DNA from: Streptomyces sp. AC1-42W
Lineage (GTDB): Bacteria; Actinomycetota; Actinomycetes; Streptomycetales; Streptomycetaceae
NCBI RefSeq assembly: GCF_003248355.1
Contig: NZ_QKWY01000002.1
Location: forward strand, 1,984,001-2,048,000
Direction: 5' to 3'
Length of the DNA stretch: 64,000 nucleotides
The notes under the pieces are model-generated. The model had not been told where the DNA came from, made no database searches, and saw nothing but the letters and a program-made list of their open reading frames with translations. The stretch's first letter is position 1, and every line of letters starts with the position of its first letter. A program made the translations under genes and the position numbers. Positions 56,657 to 64,000 of this stretch are shown piece by piece.

Positions 56657-56716
56657 CAGATCCTTCCCGCGAGATCATCTGGGTCGCACCCACGGTCTCG
56701 ATGCAGGATCGCTAGG

Positions 56717-56789
56717 GCCCCCGTTGTGTAGCGGCCTAGCACGCTGCCCTCTCACGGCAGTAGCGCCGGTTCGAATCCGGTCGGGGGTA
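56717..56789 (+). tRNA. tRNA-Glu (CTC), second copy
   Basis: 73 nt, identical to the gene at 56584. Unlike the other two Glu copies it is preceded by a different spacer. Confidence 0.95.
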
Positions 56790-56801
56790 CTTGCAACACC
56801 A

Positions 56802-56873
56802 TGGGCTATGGTGTAATTGGCAACACTACGGTTTCTGGTACCGTCATTCTAGGTTCGAGTCCTGGTAGCCCAG
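56802..56873 (+). tRNA. tRNA-Gln (CTG), second copy
   Basis: 72 nt, identical to the gene at 56485, and followed by the same 27-nt spacer. Confidence 0.95.
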
Positions 56874-56900
56874 CGCAGTACAGAGCAAGTTGTAGGACAA

Positions 56901-56973
56901 GCCCCCGTTGTGTAGCGGCCTAGCACGCTGCCCTCTCACGGCAGTAGCGCCGGTTCGAATCCGGTCGGGGGTA
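56901..56973 (+). tRNA. tRNA-Glu (CTC), third copy
   Basis: 73 nt, identical to the other two Glu genes. It is the last gene of the cluster and is followed by a terminator at 56990. Confidence 0.95.
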
Positions 56974-56989
56974 CAACAGAGCACGAGAC

Positions 56990-57019
56990 AAAGGCCCTTC
57001 ATTTCGGTGAGGGGCCTTT
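56990..57019 (+). terminator. Terminator after the tRNA cluster
   Basis: AAAGGCCC ... GGGCCTTT, 8-bp stem with a short extension, loop around TTTCGG, followed by TCG. Confidence 0.75.
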
Positions 57020-57153
57020 CGTATGCGCGCGACGCGTTCGCCGCGCGGCACCGCCGGCGCGCGAAGTGACGCGGTGGGAAAGGGCGAAGAGGAAGAAGGG
57101 GGCCGCCACGACGCTGGGGCGGCCACGGAGGAGACGGAAGGCGCGGGCCGGGG

Positions 57154-57870
57154 TCAGCCGCTGCGGCGCAGCGCCTCACTCAGCCGGGCCGCCGAGTCGA
57201 TGACGGCCTGGGCGTGCATCCGGCCCGGGTGCCGGGTCAGCCGCTCGATCGGGCCGGAGACCGAGACGGCGGCGACCACCCGGTTCGACGGGCCGCGCAC
57301 CGGGGCGGAGACCGAGGCCACGCCCGGCTCGCGCTCACCGATCGACTGGGCCCAGCCGCGCCGCCGTACGCCGGAGAGCGCCGTCGCCGTGAAACGGGCG
57401 CCCTGGAGGCCGCGGTGCAGCCGTTCCGGCTCCTCCCAGGCCATCAGGATCTGCGCGGAGGAACCGGCCTTCATGGTGAGCGTGGAGCCGACCGGTACGG
57501 TGTCCCGCAGGCCGGACAGCCGTTCCGCCGCGGCCACGCAGATGCGCATGTCGCCCTGCCGGCGGTAGAGCTGGGCGCTCTCGCCGGTGATGTCGCGCAG
57601 ATGGGTGAGCACCGGGCCGGCCGTGGCCAGCAGGCGGTCCTCGCCCGCGGCCGCCGCCAGCTCGGAGAGCCGTGGGCCGAGAATGAACCGGCCCTGCATG
57701 TCCCTCGCCACCATCCGGTGGTGTTCCAGTGCCACGGCCAGCCGGTGGGCCGTGGGTCGTGCCAGCCCGGTCGCTCCGACCAGCCCGGCGAGGGTGGCCG
57801 GTCCGGACTCCAGGGCGCTCAAAACCAGAGCCGCCTTGTCGAGAACGCCGACGCCGCTAGAGTTGTCCAT
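57154..57870 (-). CDS. ndgR: IclR-family regulator NdgR
   Basis: 238 residues. The N-terminal winged helix (LAGLVGATGLARPTAHRLAV, residues 27-46) and C-terminal IclR effector domain (GSTLTMKAGSSAQILMAW, VRGPSNRVVAAVSVSGP) are typical. The gene is divergent from leuC, which is the diagnostic position of NdgR/LtbR-type regulators of leucine and other amino acid genes. ATG 57870; other upstream frames are longer but overlap the promoter region. Direct regulation of leuCD is established for close relatives. Confidence 0.92.
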   Translation of the reverse strand: MDNSSGVGVLDKAALVLSALESGPATLAGLVGATGLARPTAHRLAVALEHHRMVARDMQGRFILGPRLSELAAAAGEDRLLATAGPVLTHLRDITGESAQLYRRQGDMRICVAAAERLSGLRDTVPVGSTLTMKAGSSAQILMAWEEPERLHRGLQGARFTATALSGVRRRGWAQSIGEREPGVASVSAPVRGPSNRVVAAVSVSGPIERLTRHPGRMHAQAVIDSAARLSEALRRSG

Positions 57871-57884
57871 ACGACGATACTCGC

Positions 57885-57901
57885 GTCTCACTCTGTGAAA
57901 C
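57885..57901. promoter_or_regulatory. Candidate NdgR operator between ndgR and leuC
   Basis: GTCTCAC-TCT-GTGAAAC, arms matching at six of seven positions, 15 bp from the ndgR start. A second palindrome TTCCCGGGAA lies at 57914-57923. Together they are the only obvious symmetrical sites in the 185-bp divergent region. Confidence 0.5.
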
Positions 57902-58055
57902 GCAAGTTCAAATTTCCCGGGAAGTTGCGAACCTGTACCGGCGGCCCCACAACGGCCCGTAGCCACCGCCCCGTACGGGGGTGCCGGACGAGTCCGGACG
58001 GGGGCGCACCGAATCTCTAGTTGGGCCGGCGATGACGCCGGCCGGAGGGAAAGCG

Positions 58056-59480
58056 ATGGGTAGGACACTCGCGGAGAAGGTCTGGGACGACCATGTTGTC
58101 CGGCGCGCCGAGGGCGAGCCCGACCTCCTCTTCATCGATCTGCACCTGCTGCACGAGGTGACCAGCCCGCAGGCGTTCGACGGTCTGCGCCAGGCCGGGC
58201 GCCCGGTGCGGCGCCTCGATCTCACCATCGCCACCGAGGACCACAACACCCCGACCCTCGACATCGACAAGCCGATCGCCGACCCGGTCTCGCGGGCGCA
58301 GCTGGAGACGCTGCGCAAGAACTGCGCGGAGTTCGGCGTACGGCTGCACCCGCTGGGTGACGTCGAGCAGGGCGTCGTGCACGTGGTCGGTCCGCAGCTG
58401 GGCCTGACCCAGCCCGGCACCACCGTCGTCTGCGGCGACTCCCACACCTCCACGCACGGCGCGTTCGGCGCCCTCGCGTTCGGCATCGGCACCAGCCAGG
58501 TCGAGCACGTGCTGGCCACCCAGACACTGCCGATGGCGCGCCCGAAGACCATGGCGATCACCGTCGACGGCGAACTGCCCGACGGCGTCACCGCCAAGGA
58601 CCTGATCCTGGCGATCATCGCCCGGATCGGCACCGGCGGCGGCCAGGGCTACATCCTCGAATACCGCGGCTCCGCCATCGAGAAGCTCTCGATGGAGGCC
58701 CGGATGACCATCTGCAACATGTCGATCGAGGCCGGCGCCCGGGCGGGCATGATCGCCCCCGACGAGACCACCTTCGCGTATCTCAAGGGGCGTGATCACG
58801 CCCCGCAGGGCGAGGACTGGGACGCCGCCGTCGCGTACTGGAAGACGCTGCGCACCGACGACGACGCGGTCTTCGACGCCGAGGTCGTCATCGAGGCCGC
58901 CGAACTGGCGCCGTTCGTCACCTGGGGCACCAACCCGGGCCAGGGCGCGCCCCTGTCGGCCAACGTCCCCGACCCCGCTTCGTACGAGGACGCCTCGGAG
59001 CGCAACGCCGCCGAAAAGGCCCTGGAGTACATGGGGTTGACCGCGGGACAGCCGCTGCGCGAGATCAGCGTGGACACCGTCTTCGTGGGCTCCTGCACCA
59101 ACGGCCGCATCGAGGACCTGCGCAACGCCGCCGCGATCCTGGACGGCCGCAAAGTCGCCGACGGCGTACGGATGCTGGTCGTCCCCGGCTCCGTCCGGGT
59201 GGCCCTGCAGGCCGTGGACGAGGGCCTGGACAAGGTCTTCACCGCCGCCGGCGCCGAATGGCGGCACGCTGGCTGCTCGATGTGCCTCGGCATGAACCCC
59301 GACCAGCTGGCCCCCGGCGAGCGCTCCGCCTCCACCTCGAACCGCAACTTCGAGGGCCGGCAGGGCAAGGGCGGCCGTACGCACCTGGTCTCCCCGCAGG
59401 TCGCCGCCGCGACCGCCGTGCTGGGCCATCTGGCCTCGCCCGCCGACCTGTCCGACGCCCCCGTCGCCGCTGGAGTCTGA
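58056..59480 (+). CDS. leuC: 3-isopropylmalate dehydratase large subunit
   Basis: 474 residues. The aconitase-like large subunit isomerises isopropylmalate in leucine synthesis. Fe-S cluster Cys occur in FVGSCTNGR and HAGCSMCLGMN; the CGDSHTSTHGAFGALAFGIG segment is the family signature. Start ATG 58056, seven bases after GGAGG. Adjacent to leuD with a six-base gap and divergent from ndgR. Confidence 0.97.
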   Translation: MGRTLAEKVWDDHVVRRAEGEPDLLFIDLHLLHEVTSPQAFDGLRQAGRPVRRLDLTIATEDHNTPTLDIDKPIADPVSRAQLETLRKNCAEFGVRLHPLGDVEQGVVHVVGPQLGLTQPGTTVVCGDSHTSTHGAFGALAFGIGTSQVEHVLATQTLPMARPKTMAITVDGELPDGVTAKDLILAIIARIGTGGGQGYILEYRGSAIEKLSMEARMTICNMSIEAGARAGMIAPDETTFAYLKGRDHAPQGEDWDAAVAYWKTLRTDDDAVFDAEVVIEAAELAPFVTWGTNPGQGAPLSANVPDPASYEDASERNAAEKALEYMGLTAGQPLREISVDTVFVGSCTNGRIEDLRNAAAILDGRKVADGVRMLVVPGSVRVALQAVDEGLDKVFTAAGAEWRHAGCSMCLGMNPDQLAPGERSASTSNRNFEGRQGKGGRTHLVSPQVAAATAVLGHLASPADLSDAPVAAGV

Positions 59481-59486
59481 TCAGCC

Positions 59487-60080
59487 ATGGAAGCATTCAC
59501 CACGCACACCGGCCGGGCCGTCCCGCTGCGCCGCAGCAACGTGGACACCGACCAGATCATCCCCGCGCACTGGCTCAAGAAGGTCACCCGCGACGGCTTC
59601 GAGGACGGGCTCTTCGAGGCCTGGCGCAAGGACGCGGACTTCGTCCTCAACCGCCCGGAGCGCGAGGGCGCGACGGTCCTGGTGGCCGGCCCCGACTTCG
59701 GCACCGGCTCCTCCCGCGAACACGCCGTCTGGGCCCTCCAGAACTACGGGTTCAAGGCCGTCATCTCCTCCAGGTTCGCCGACATCTTCCGCGGCAACTC
59801 GCTGAAGAACGGTCTGCTGACCGTGGTCCTGGACCAGCGGACGGTGGACGCCATCTGGGAGCTGACGGAGGCCGACCCGACCGCCGAGGTGACGGTCGAC
59901 CTGGAGGCCCGGCAGGTCCGCGCCGAGGGCATCACGGCCGACTTCGAGCTGGACGAGAACGCCCGCTGGCGGCTGCTCAACGGGCTGGACGACATCAGCC
60001 TCACCCTCCAGAACGAAGCCGACATCGCGGCGTACGAGGCGGCTCGTCCGGCCTACAAGCCCCGCACAATTTCGGCCTGA
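59487..60080 (+). CDS. leuD: 3-isopropylmalate dehydratase small subunit
   Basis: 197 residues. Swivelling small subunit of the dehydratase: VPLRRSNVDTDQIIPAHWLK near the N-terminus and GPDFGTGSSREHAVWAL. It works in complex with LeuC and shares its operon. Usual length for the family. Confidence 0.97.
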   Translation: MEAFTTHTGRAVPLRRSNVDTDQIIPAHWLKKVTRDGFEDGLFEAWRKDADFVLNRPEREGATVLVAGPDFGTGSSREHAVWALQNYGFKAVISSRFADIFRGNSLKNGLLTVVLDQRTVDAIWELTEADPTAEVTVDLEARQVRAEGITADFELDENARWRLLNGLDDISLTLQNEADIAAYEAARPAYKPRTISA

Positions 60081-60100
60081 TCTGCCCTTTTCAAGACCGT

Positions 60101-60127
60101 GCCCCCTGCCTTCTGGTAGGGGGCGCA
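60101..60127 (+). terminator. leuD: Terminator after leuCD
   Basis: GCCCCCT / AGGGGGC stem (TGCCCCCT...AGGGGGCGCA) with a loop around GCCTTCTGGT, about 20 bp past the leuD stop. Confidence 0.7.
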
Positions 60128-60171
60128 GTCGTTTGTTGGGACCCCGTCGGGCGACAACTCGCCCCAGATGG

Positions 60172-60177
60172 CACAAT
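60172..60177 (+). promoter_or_regulatory. -10-like element consistent with a leaderless message
   Basis: CACAAT ends six bases before the ATG at 60184, where the start point would fall; there is no ribosome site. The -35 region is not distinct. Confidence 0.35.
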
Positions 60178-60183
60178 CGGTGC

Positions 60184-60411
60184 ATGGAACGCGACAGCCA
60201 ACTCAAGCTTTACGGCCAAGTCGCCGACCAATTGAAGGAAGCGCACTCACGGGTGCGCGCACTGCAAGTCCCGGCCGGCGTAAGGATGGCGTTGAACCGG
60301 AAGCTGCTGGCCGTCACGGCCGCGGCGAAGCACGATCTTCCGGGCGCGGCACAGCGCCTGGACCGGTTGATGAAGGACCTCGACGAGGGCCGATTCCCCG
60401 AAGGTGACTGA
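60184..60411 (+). CDS. Small conserved-type hypothetical protein (75 aa)
   Basis: 75 residues, mostly helical and charged: starts MERDSQLKLYGQVADQLKE, ends DLDEGRFPEGD. No membrane segment, signal or Cys. It follows leuD by about 100 bp and precedes hupS. A gene of this kind is recalled at this place in Streptomyces chromosomes. Function unknown. The lack of a ribosome site and the CACAAT element just upstream suggest a leaderless transcript. Confidence 0.75.
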   Translation: MERDSQLKLYGQVADQLKEAHSRVRALQVPAGVRMALNRKLLAVTAAAKHDLPGAAQRLDRLMKDLDEGRFPEGD

Positions 60412-60554
60412 CTCCGCGGAACTGCGCGGCGGTCGACTTCGTTGCGGCACTAGGGTGATTAGCCCGTTTCGTGTTTGATTTGCGGTATATATCTGCCTAA
60501 CGTGCGAAAAAGCCTGAACAGATTGGTTCCGGCAATGTCTCCGAAGGGGAAGAC

Positions 60555-61208
60555 GTGAACAAGGCGCAGCTCGTAGAAGCGATTGCCGACAAGGTCGGCG
60601 GCCGCCAGCAGGCCGCGGACGCGGTGGACGCGGTACTCGACGCGATCGTCCGGGCGGTTGTCGCGGGGGACCGGGTCTCGGTCACCGGCTTCGGCTCGTT
60701 CGAGAAGGTGGACCGCCCCGCCCGCTACGCGCGCAACCCGCAGACGGGTGAGCGCGTCCGGGTCAAGAAGACCTCGGTGCCCCGCTTCCGCGCGGGCCAG
60801 GGCTTCAAGGACCTGGTGAGCGGCTCCAAGAAGCTCCCCAAGAACGACGTGGCCGTGAAGAAGGCGCCCAAGGGCAGCCTCTCCGGCGGCTCTTCCACCC
60901 GTACGACGGCCAAGGCCGCCGCCAAGAAGGCCACCGCGAAGAAGGCCACCGCCAGGAAGACGGCGACTCCGGCGAAGAAGACCACCACCACCGCCGCCAA
61001 GAAGACCACCGCGAAGAAGACGTCGCCGGCGAAGAAGACGACGACGGCCGCGAAGAAGGCCACCCCTGCGGCGAAGTCGACGGCGGCCAAGAAGACCACC
61101 GCCGCCAAGACCGCGCCCGCCAAGAAGACCACGGCGAAGAAGGCGCCCGCGAAGAAGACCACCGCGCGCAAGACCACGGCCAAGAAGACCACCGCGCGCA
61201 AGAAGTGA
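60555..61208 (+). CDS. hupS: HU-family DNA-binding protein with lysine-rich tail
   Basis: 217 residues. Residues 1-93 are an HU fold (MNKAQLVEAIADKVGGRQQ, DRVSVTGFGSFEKV, ARNPQTGERVRVKKT). Residues 100-217 form a histone H1-like tail of Lys/Ala/Thr repeats (AAKKATAKKATARKT type). In Streptomyces the two-domain HupS (SCO5556) is linked to spore nucleoid compaction. GTG 60555 follows GAAGGGGAAGA. A 14-bp stem terminator follows. Confidence 0.95.
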   Translation: MNKAQLVEAIADKVGGRQQAADAVDAVLDAIVRAVVAGDRVSVTGFGSFEKVDRPARYARNPQTGERVRVKKTSVPRFRAGQGFKDLVSGSKKLPKNDVAVKKAPKGSLSGGSSTRTTAKAAAKKATAKKATARKTATPAKKTTTTAAKKTTAKKTSPAKKTTTAAKKATPAAKSTAAKKTTAAKTAPAKKTTAKKAPAKKTTARKTTAKKTTARKK

Positions 61209-61238
61209 GACCGGGCCGCACGGGCCCCCACACGCGCC

Positions 61239-61268
61239 GGGCCGGGCTCCCCTCGGGGAGCCCGGCCC
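61239..61268 (+). terminator. hupS: Terminator after hupS
   Basis: Perfect stem GGGCCGGGCTCCCC / GGGGAGCCCGGCCC with a two-base loop in the drawn pairing, about 30 bp past hupS. Confidence 0.8.
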
Positions 61269-61331
61269 GCGGGCTGTCCGGCCGGCGAACCACCGGCGCC
61301 GTACGGCTCGGAAGGCCCCCCGCGCCACGTC

Positions 61332-61535
61332 TCAGAAGGTCTGCAGCGTCACCAGGCCGATCCGCAGCCCGGCCCCCTCGCCCTCACCCTCGATCCGCAC
61401 CCGCTGCCCCGGACGCAGCAGCCGCAGCCCGCCCGCGTCGAACGCGGCGGCGCCGAACTCCACCGGGGTGCCGTCGTCGAGCAGCACACTGCCGCTGCGG
61501 GTCACGGGGTCGTACGTGTACGAGGTCGCCTGCAT
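61332..61535 (-). CDS. Small hypothetical protein (67 aa), beta-rich
   Basis: 67 residues: starts MQATSYTYDPVTRSGSVLLD, middle GTPVEFGAAAFDAGG, end GLVTLQTF. The alternating strand pattern and RPGQRVRIEGEGEG resemble an OB/cold-shock-like fold, but no RNP motif is present. It follows cofC on the same strand by nine bases and probably shares its transcript. Function unknown. Confidence 0.75.
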   Translation of the reverse strand: MQATSYTYDPVTRSGSVLLDDGTPVEFGAAAFDAGGLRLLRPGQRVRIEGEGEGAGLRIGLVTLQTF

Positions 61536-61544
61536 GGGTGCAGA

Positions 61545-62228
61545 CTATCGGTCCCGCGCCGGCGTCCGGGCGGCCCAGCGGCCCGCGGTGAACGGCCCCA
61601 CGCCCAGCGCCAGCGCCACCCGCAGATCCTCCCCAGTGTCCACGTCCCGGCGCACCGAATCGATCCCCGGCAGCGTGATTTCCACCGCGCCCGACGCCAG
61701 GTGCCGCGCCCGCGACGGACCCCCGAAAGCCGGACGCAATTCCGTACCCGCACGGGCCGAGAGAAATGTCGTGCCGATTCCCGACGCATCGGGGACAAAT
61801 GCGCGGGGAAAAGCGGCGGAGAATTCCAGGACGCGGGACAATTCCGCCGGCCGCAGCGCGGGCAGGTCCGCGTTCAGCGCGGCGAGCGGCGCGTCCGGCC
61901 TGGCCGCCCGCGCCACCCGCTCACCGTGCGCGAGGGCCGCGTTGAGCCCGGCGGCCGGGGAATCGGGCACCACCAGGGCCCCGAGCGCGCCCAGCGCCGC
62001 CCCCGCCGCCGTGTCGTCCGTGACGACCACCACATTCGCCACATCCGGGCAGGACAGCGCCGCCGCCACCGTGTCCCGGGCGAAGGCGAGGGCCAGCCGG
62101 GGCCGCAACAGAGCCCCCGACGCGGGCGCCAGCCTGCTCTTGGCCCGCGCCAGCGGCTTCAGCGGGACGACCAGCGACCAGCGCCCGGCCGGGTCCGTGT
62201 TCGTGGCGGTGCCTGACTCGTTACGCAT
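61545..62228 (-). CDS. cofC: 2-phospho-L-lactate (or PEP) guanylyltransferase CofC
   Basis: 227 residues. The N-terminus WSLVVPLKPLARAKSRLAP is the CofC/FbiD nucleotidyltransferase signature; VVVTDD and NADLPAL follow. It activates 2-phospholactate or phosphoenolpyruvate with GTP in coenzyme F420 synthesis. The other F420 genes are not in the window. Divergent from plsC. ATG 62228. Confidence 0.92.
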   Translation of the reverse strand: MRNESGTATNTDPAGRWSLVVPLKPLARAKSRLAPASGALLRPRLALAFARDTVAAALSCPDVANVVVVTDDTAAGAALGALGALVVPDSPAAGLNAALAHGERVARAARPDAPLAALNADLPALRPAELSRVLEFSAAFPRAFVPDASGIGTTFLSARAGTELRPAFGGPSRARHLASGAVEITLPGIDSVRRDVDTGEDLRVALALGVGPFTAGRWAARTPARDR

Positions 62229-62389
62229 CGCCGCCTATTCTCGCCTGCCGGCGCCCCGGCCCGGAGGGGCGCCTGCCGAGGTGAGGCGTACGGTGTTCTC
62301 GACAGAGCAGGGGCCTGGGGCGAGACTTGACCCTCGGTAGTCAGACAGAGATCAGCTCCACGATCCCGTTCACAGAGGAAGGTGTCCGA

Positions 62390-63142
62390 GTGTCCCGCCG
62401 CAGAATCGGCTTCTGGTACCGCCTGGCGGCGGTCATCGCGAAACCGCCGCTGGTGGTTCTCTTCAAGCGCGACTGGCGGGGAATGGAACACATTCCGGCC
62501 GACGGCGGATTCATCACCGCGGTCAACCACAACTCGTATCTGGACCCGCTCTCCTACGGGCACTTCCAGTACAACACCGGCCGCGTGCCCCGGTTCCTCG
62601 CCAAGGCCGGCCTCTTCAAGGGCACCTTCGTCGGCACGATGCTGCGCGGCACCGGCCAGATCCCCGTCTACCGCGAGACCACCAACGCGCTGGACGCCTT
62701 CCGGGCCGCCGTGAACGCCATCGAACACGGCGAGTGCGTCTCCTTCTACCCCGAGGGCACCCTCACCCGCGACCCCGACATGTGGCCCATGGCCGGCAAG
62801 ACCGGCGCCGCCCGCGTCGCGTTGATGACCCGCGCCCCCGTCATCCCGGTCGCGCAGTGGGGCGCCAACGAGGCGATGCCGCCCTACGCCAAGGAGAAGA
62901 AGCTGCGGCTGCTGCCCCGCAAGACCCTCCGGGTCAAGGCCGGGCCGCCCGTGGACCTCTCCCGGTTCTACGGCAAGGAGCCGACGCCCGAACTGCTCCG
63001 CGAGGCCACCGAGGTGATCATGCGCGCGATCACCGCGCAACTGGAGGAGATCCGGGGCGAGCAGGCGCCCGCCGAGCCCTACGATCACCGCAGGGCCCGT
63101 GCCGAACAGCGGCGCAGGGCCGAAGGAGAGGGACTCACGTGA
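62390..63142 (+). CDS. 1-acylglycerol-3-phosphate acyltransferase
   Basis: 250 residues. The HX4D motif NHNSYLDPLSYG (about residue 44) and YPEGTLTRD (the EGT motif, about 123) define the PlsC family, which acylates lysophosphatidate at the membrane. GTG 62390 follows GAGGAAGG. Its TGA overlaps the GTG of gpsA, so acylglycerol and glycerol-phosphate steps are coupled. The C-terminal tail is charged. Confidence 0.93.
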   Translation: MSRRRIGFWYRLAAVIAKPPLVVLFKRDWRGMEHIPADGGFITAVNHNSYLDPLSYGHFQYNTGRVPRFLAKAGLFKGTFVGTMLRGTGQIPVYRETTNALDAFRAAVNAIEHGECVSFYPEGTLTRDPDMWPMAGKTGAARVALMTRAPVIPVAQWGANEAMPPYAKEKKLRLLPRKTLRVKAGPPVDLSRFYGKEPTPELLREATEVIMRAITAQLEEIRGEQAPAEPYDHRRARAEQRRRAEGEGLT

Positions 63143-64000
63143 CACACCCCGTGAAGGCCGCCGTCTTCGGAACCGGCTCCTGGGGCACGGCCTTCGCCAT
63201 GGTCCTCGCGGACGCCGGCTGCGAGGTGACGCTCTGGGGCCGCCGGGCCGAGATCGCCGAGGCGGTCAACACCACCCGCACCAACCCCGACTACCTGCCG
63301 GGCATCGAGCTGCCCGCAGCGGTCCGGGCCACCACCGACGCCGCCGACGCGCTGCGCGGCGCCGACTTCGCGGTCCTCGCCGTGCCCTCCCAGACGCTGC
63401 GCGCCAACCTCGGCGACTGGACTCCGTACCTGGAGCCGCAGACGGTGCTGGTCTCCCTGATGAAGGGCGTCGAAGTCGGCACCGCCAAGCGGATGAGCGA
63501 GGTCATCGAGGACGTCACCGGGGTCGGCGCCGACCGCGTCGCCGTCATCAGCGGGCCCAACCTCGCCAAGGAGATCGCCGAACGGCGCCCCACCACGACC
63601 GTCGTCGCCTGCCGGGACGAGTCCGTCGCCCGCCGCCTCCAGGCCGCCTGCCACACCCCCTACTTCCGCCCGTACACCAGCACCGACGTCGTCGGCTGCG
63701 AACTCGGCGGAGCCGTCAAGAACGTCATCGGGCTCGCCGTCGGCATCGCGGACGGCATGGGCCTCGGCGACAACGCCAAGGGCTCGCTCATCACCCGCGG
63801 CCTCGCGGAGACGATCCGGCTGGGCGAGGCCATGGGCGCCGACCCGCTGACCTTCTCCGGACTCGCCGGTCTCGGCGACCTCGTGGCCACCTGCTCCTCG
63901 CCGCTCTCCCGCAACCACACCTTCGGCACCAACCTCGGCCGCGGCATGACGCTCCAGGAGACCATCGCCGTCACCAAGCAGACCGCCGAGGGCGTCAAGT
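63139..64000 (+). CDS. gpsA: NAD(P)H-dependent glycerol-3-phosphate dehydrogenase, 3' end outside window
   Basis: 287 codons are present and the gene continues past the right edge. The N-terminal Rossmann motif is AVFGTGSWGTAF, followed by NTTRTNPDYLPGIELP, then the catalytic region GGAVKNVIGLAVGIADG and GLAGLGDLVATCSS. It makes glycerol-3-phosphate from dihydroxyacetone phosphate for lipid synthesis. GTG start overlapping the plsC stop. Confidence 0.96.
   Translation, partial: MTHPVKAAVFGTGSWGTAFAMVLADAGCEVTLWGRRAEIAEAVNTTRTNPDYLPGIELPAAVRATTDAADALRGADFAVLAVPSQTLRANLGDWTPYLEPQTVLVSLMKGVEVGTAKRMSEVIEDVTGVGADRVAVISGPNLAKEIAERRPTTTVVACRDESVARRLQAACHTPYFRPYTSTDVVGCELGGAVKNVIGLAVGIADGMGLGDNAKGSLITRGLAETIRLGEAMGADPLTFSGLAGLGDLVATCSSPLSRNHTFGTNLGRGMTLQETIAVTKQTAEGVK

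Larger units (their letters stand above)
56485..56973 (+). repeat. Duplicated tRNA-Gln/spacer/tRNA-Glu unit
   Basis: The unit at 56485-56656 is repeated exactly at 56802-56973, including the 27-nt spacer (starts CGCAGTACAGAGC). Recent duplication or conversion. Confidence 0.9.

Noticed and set aside
56485..57020. tRNA cluster as an integration site for a mobile element
   Set aside because: No integrase, excisionase or displaced tRNA 3' fragment lies in the flanks; the repeats are complete tRNA genes.
60840..61208. Repetitive DNA as a CRISPR-like array
   Set aside because: The repeats encode the Lys/Ala/Thr tail of HupS, have irregular spacing and no unique spacers.

Overview
The window is chromosomal DNA from a Streptomyces species or a very close relative. 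The evidence is the very high GC with GC-rich third codon positions, the frequent GTG starts and ATGA/GTGA gene overlaps, two tandem conservons (CvnABCD), an acyl-CoA carboxylase epsilon subunit, an HU protein with a lysine-rich tail, and the order leuB - ilvE - cimA ... accB/accE - conservons - gltX - tRNA cluster - ndgR/leuCD - hupS - cofC - plsC - gpsA. From memory this matches the SCO5522-SCO5559 core of S. coelicolor; no alignment was run.

Layout. 1-1.6 kb: a minus-strand phospholipid module (acyltransferase, CdsA-like, CDP-alcohol phosphotransferase with a degenerate motif). 2-6.6 kb: branched-chain amino acid genes, including a probable Ile-codon attenuator before cimA. 6.8-15.3 kb: a LacI-regulated Opp/Dpp-family transporter with a GH1 beta-glucosidase; the binding-protein gene has an amber codon and the two permeases are fused. 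15.4-18.4 kb: a TPM-domain membrane protein, then a 200-bp inverted-repeat element and an IS4-type insertion sequence nested at its edge. 18.4-22.2 kb: an operon for a probable disulfide-rich ribosomal peptide (precursor, MauE-like, thioredoxin-like, ABC exporter, S26 peptidase). 22.4-30.9 kb: secreted adenosine deaminase, a decayed IS200/IS605 element, methyltransferase, DUF397/XRE/RsbW-like genes, an oxidoreductase-methyltransferase fusion, DinB and YceI genes. 31-32.2 kb: a GH64 glucanase broken by a TAA codon.

32.5-40 kb holds a tightly coupled five-gene operon: trypsin-like protease, PknG-like kinase, vWA/zinc-ribbon protein, multi-spanning membrane protein, binding lipoprotein. It looks like a complete signalling device resembling the GlnH-GlnX-PknG system, with a protease and a vWA protein added and two TTA (bldA-dependent) codons in the first gene. 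40-42 kb: accB/accE. 42-52.5 kb: two tandem conservons whose cvnD genes share a 107-nt identical tract. 53-56.4 kb: a small protein, FAH-family enzyme, gltX, HAD hydrolase. 56.5-57 kb: five tRNA genes (Gln-Glu-Glu-Gln-Glu). 57-60 kb: ndgR divergent from leuCD. 60-64 kb: a small leaderless gene, hupS, a small protein, cofC, plsC and the 5' part of gpsA.

How the genes work together: leuB, leuC, leuD, ilvE, cimA and ndgR cover much of Leu/Ile/Val synthesis and its control. The LacI gene, transporter, GH1 and GH64 genes look like a beta-glucoside/beta-glucan utilisation set that is decaying, because two separate members carry nonsense codons. The most interesting candidates for undescribed biology are the disulfide-rich peptide operon (18.4-22.2 kb) and the kinase/vWA/protease/binding-protein operon (32.5-40 kb).
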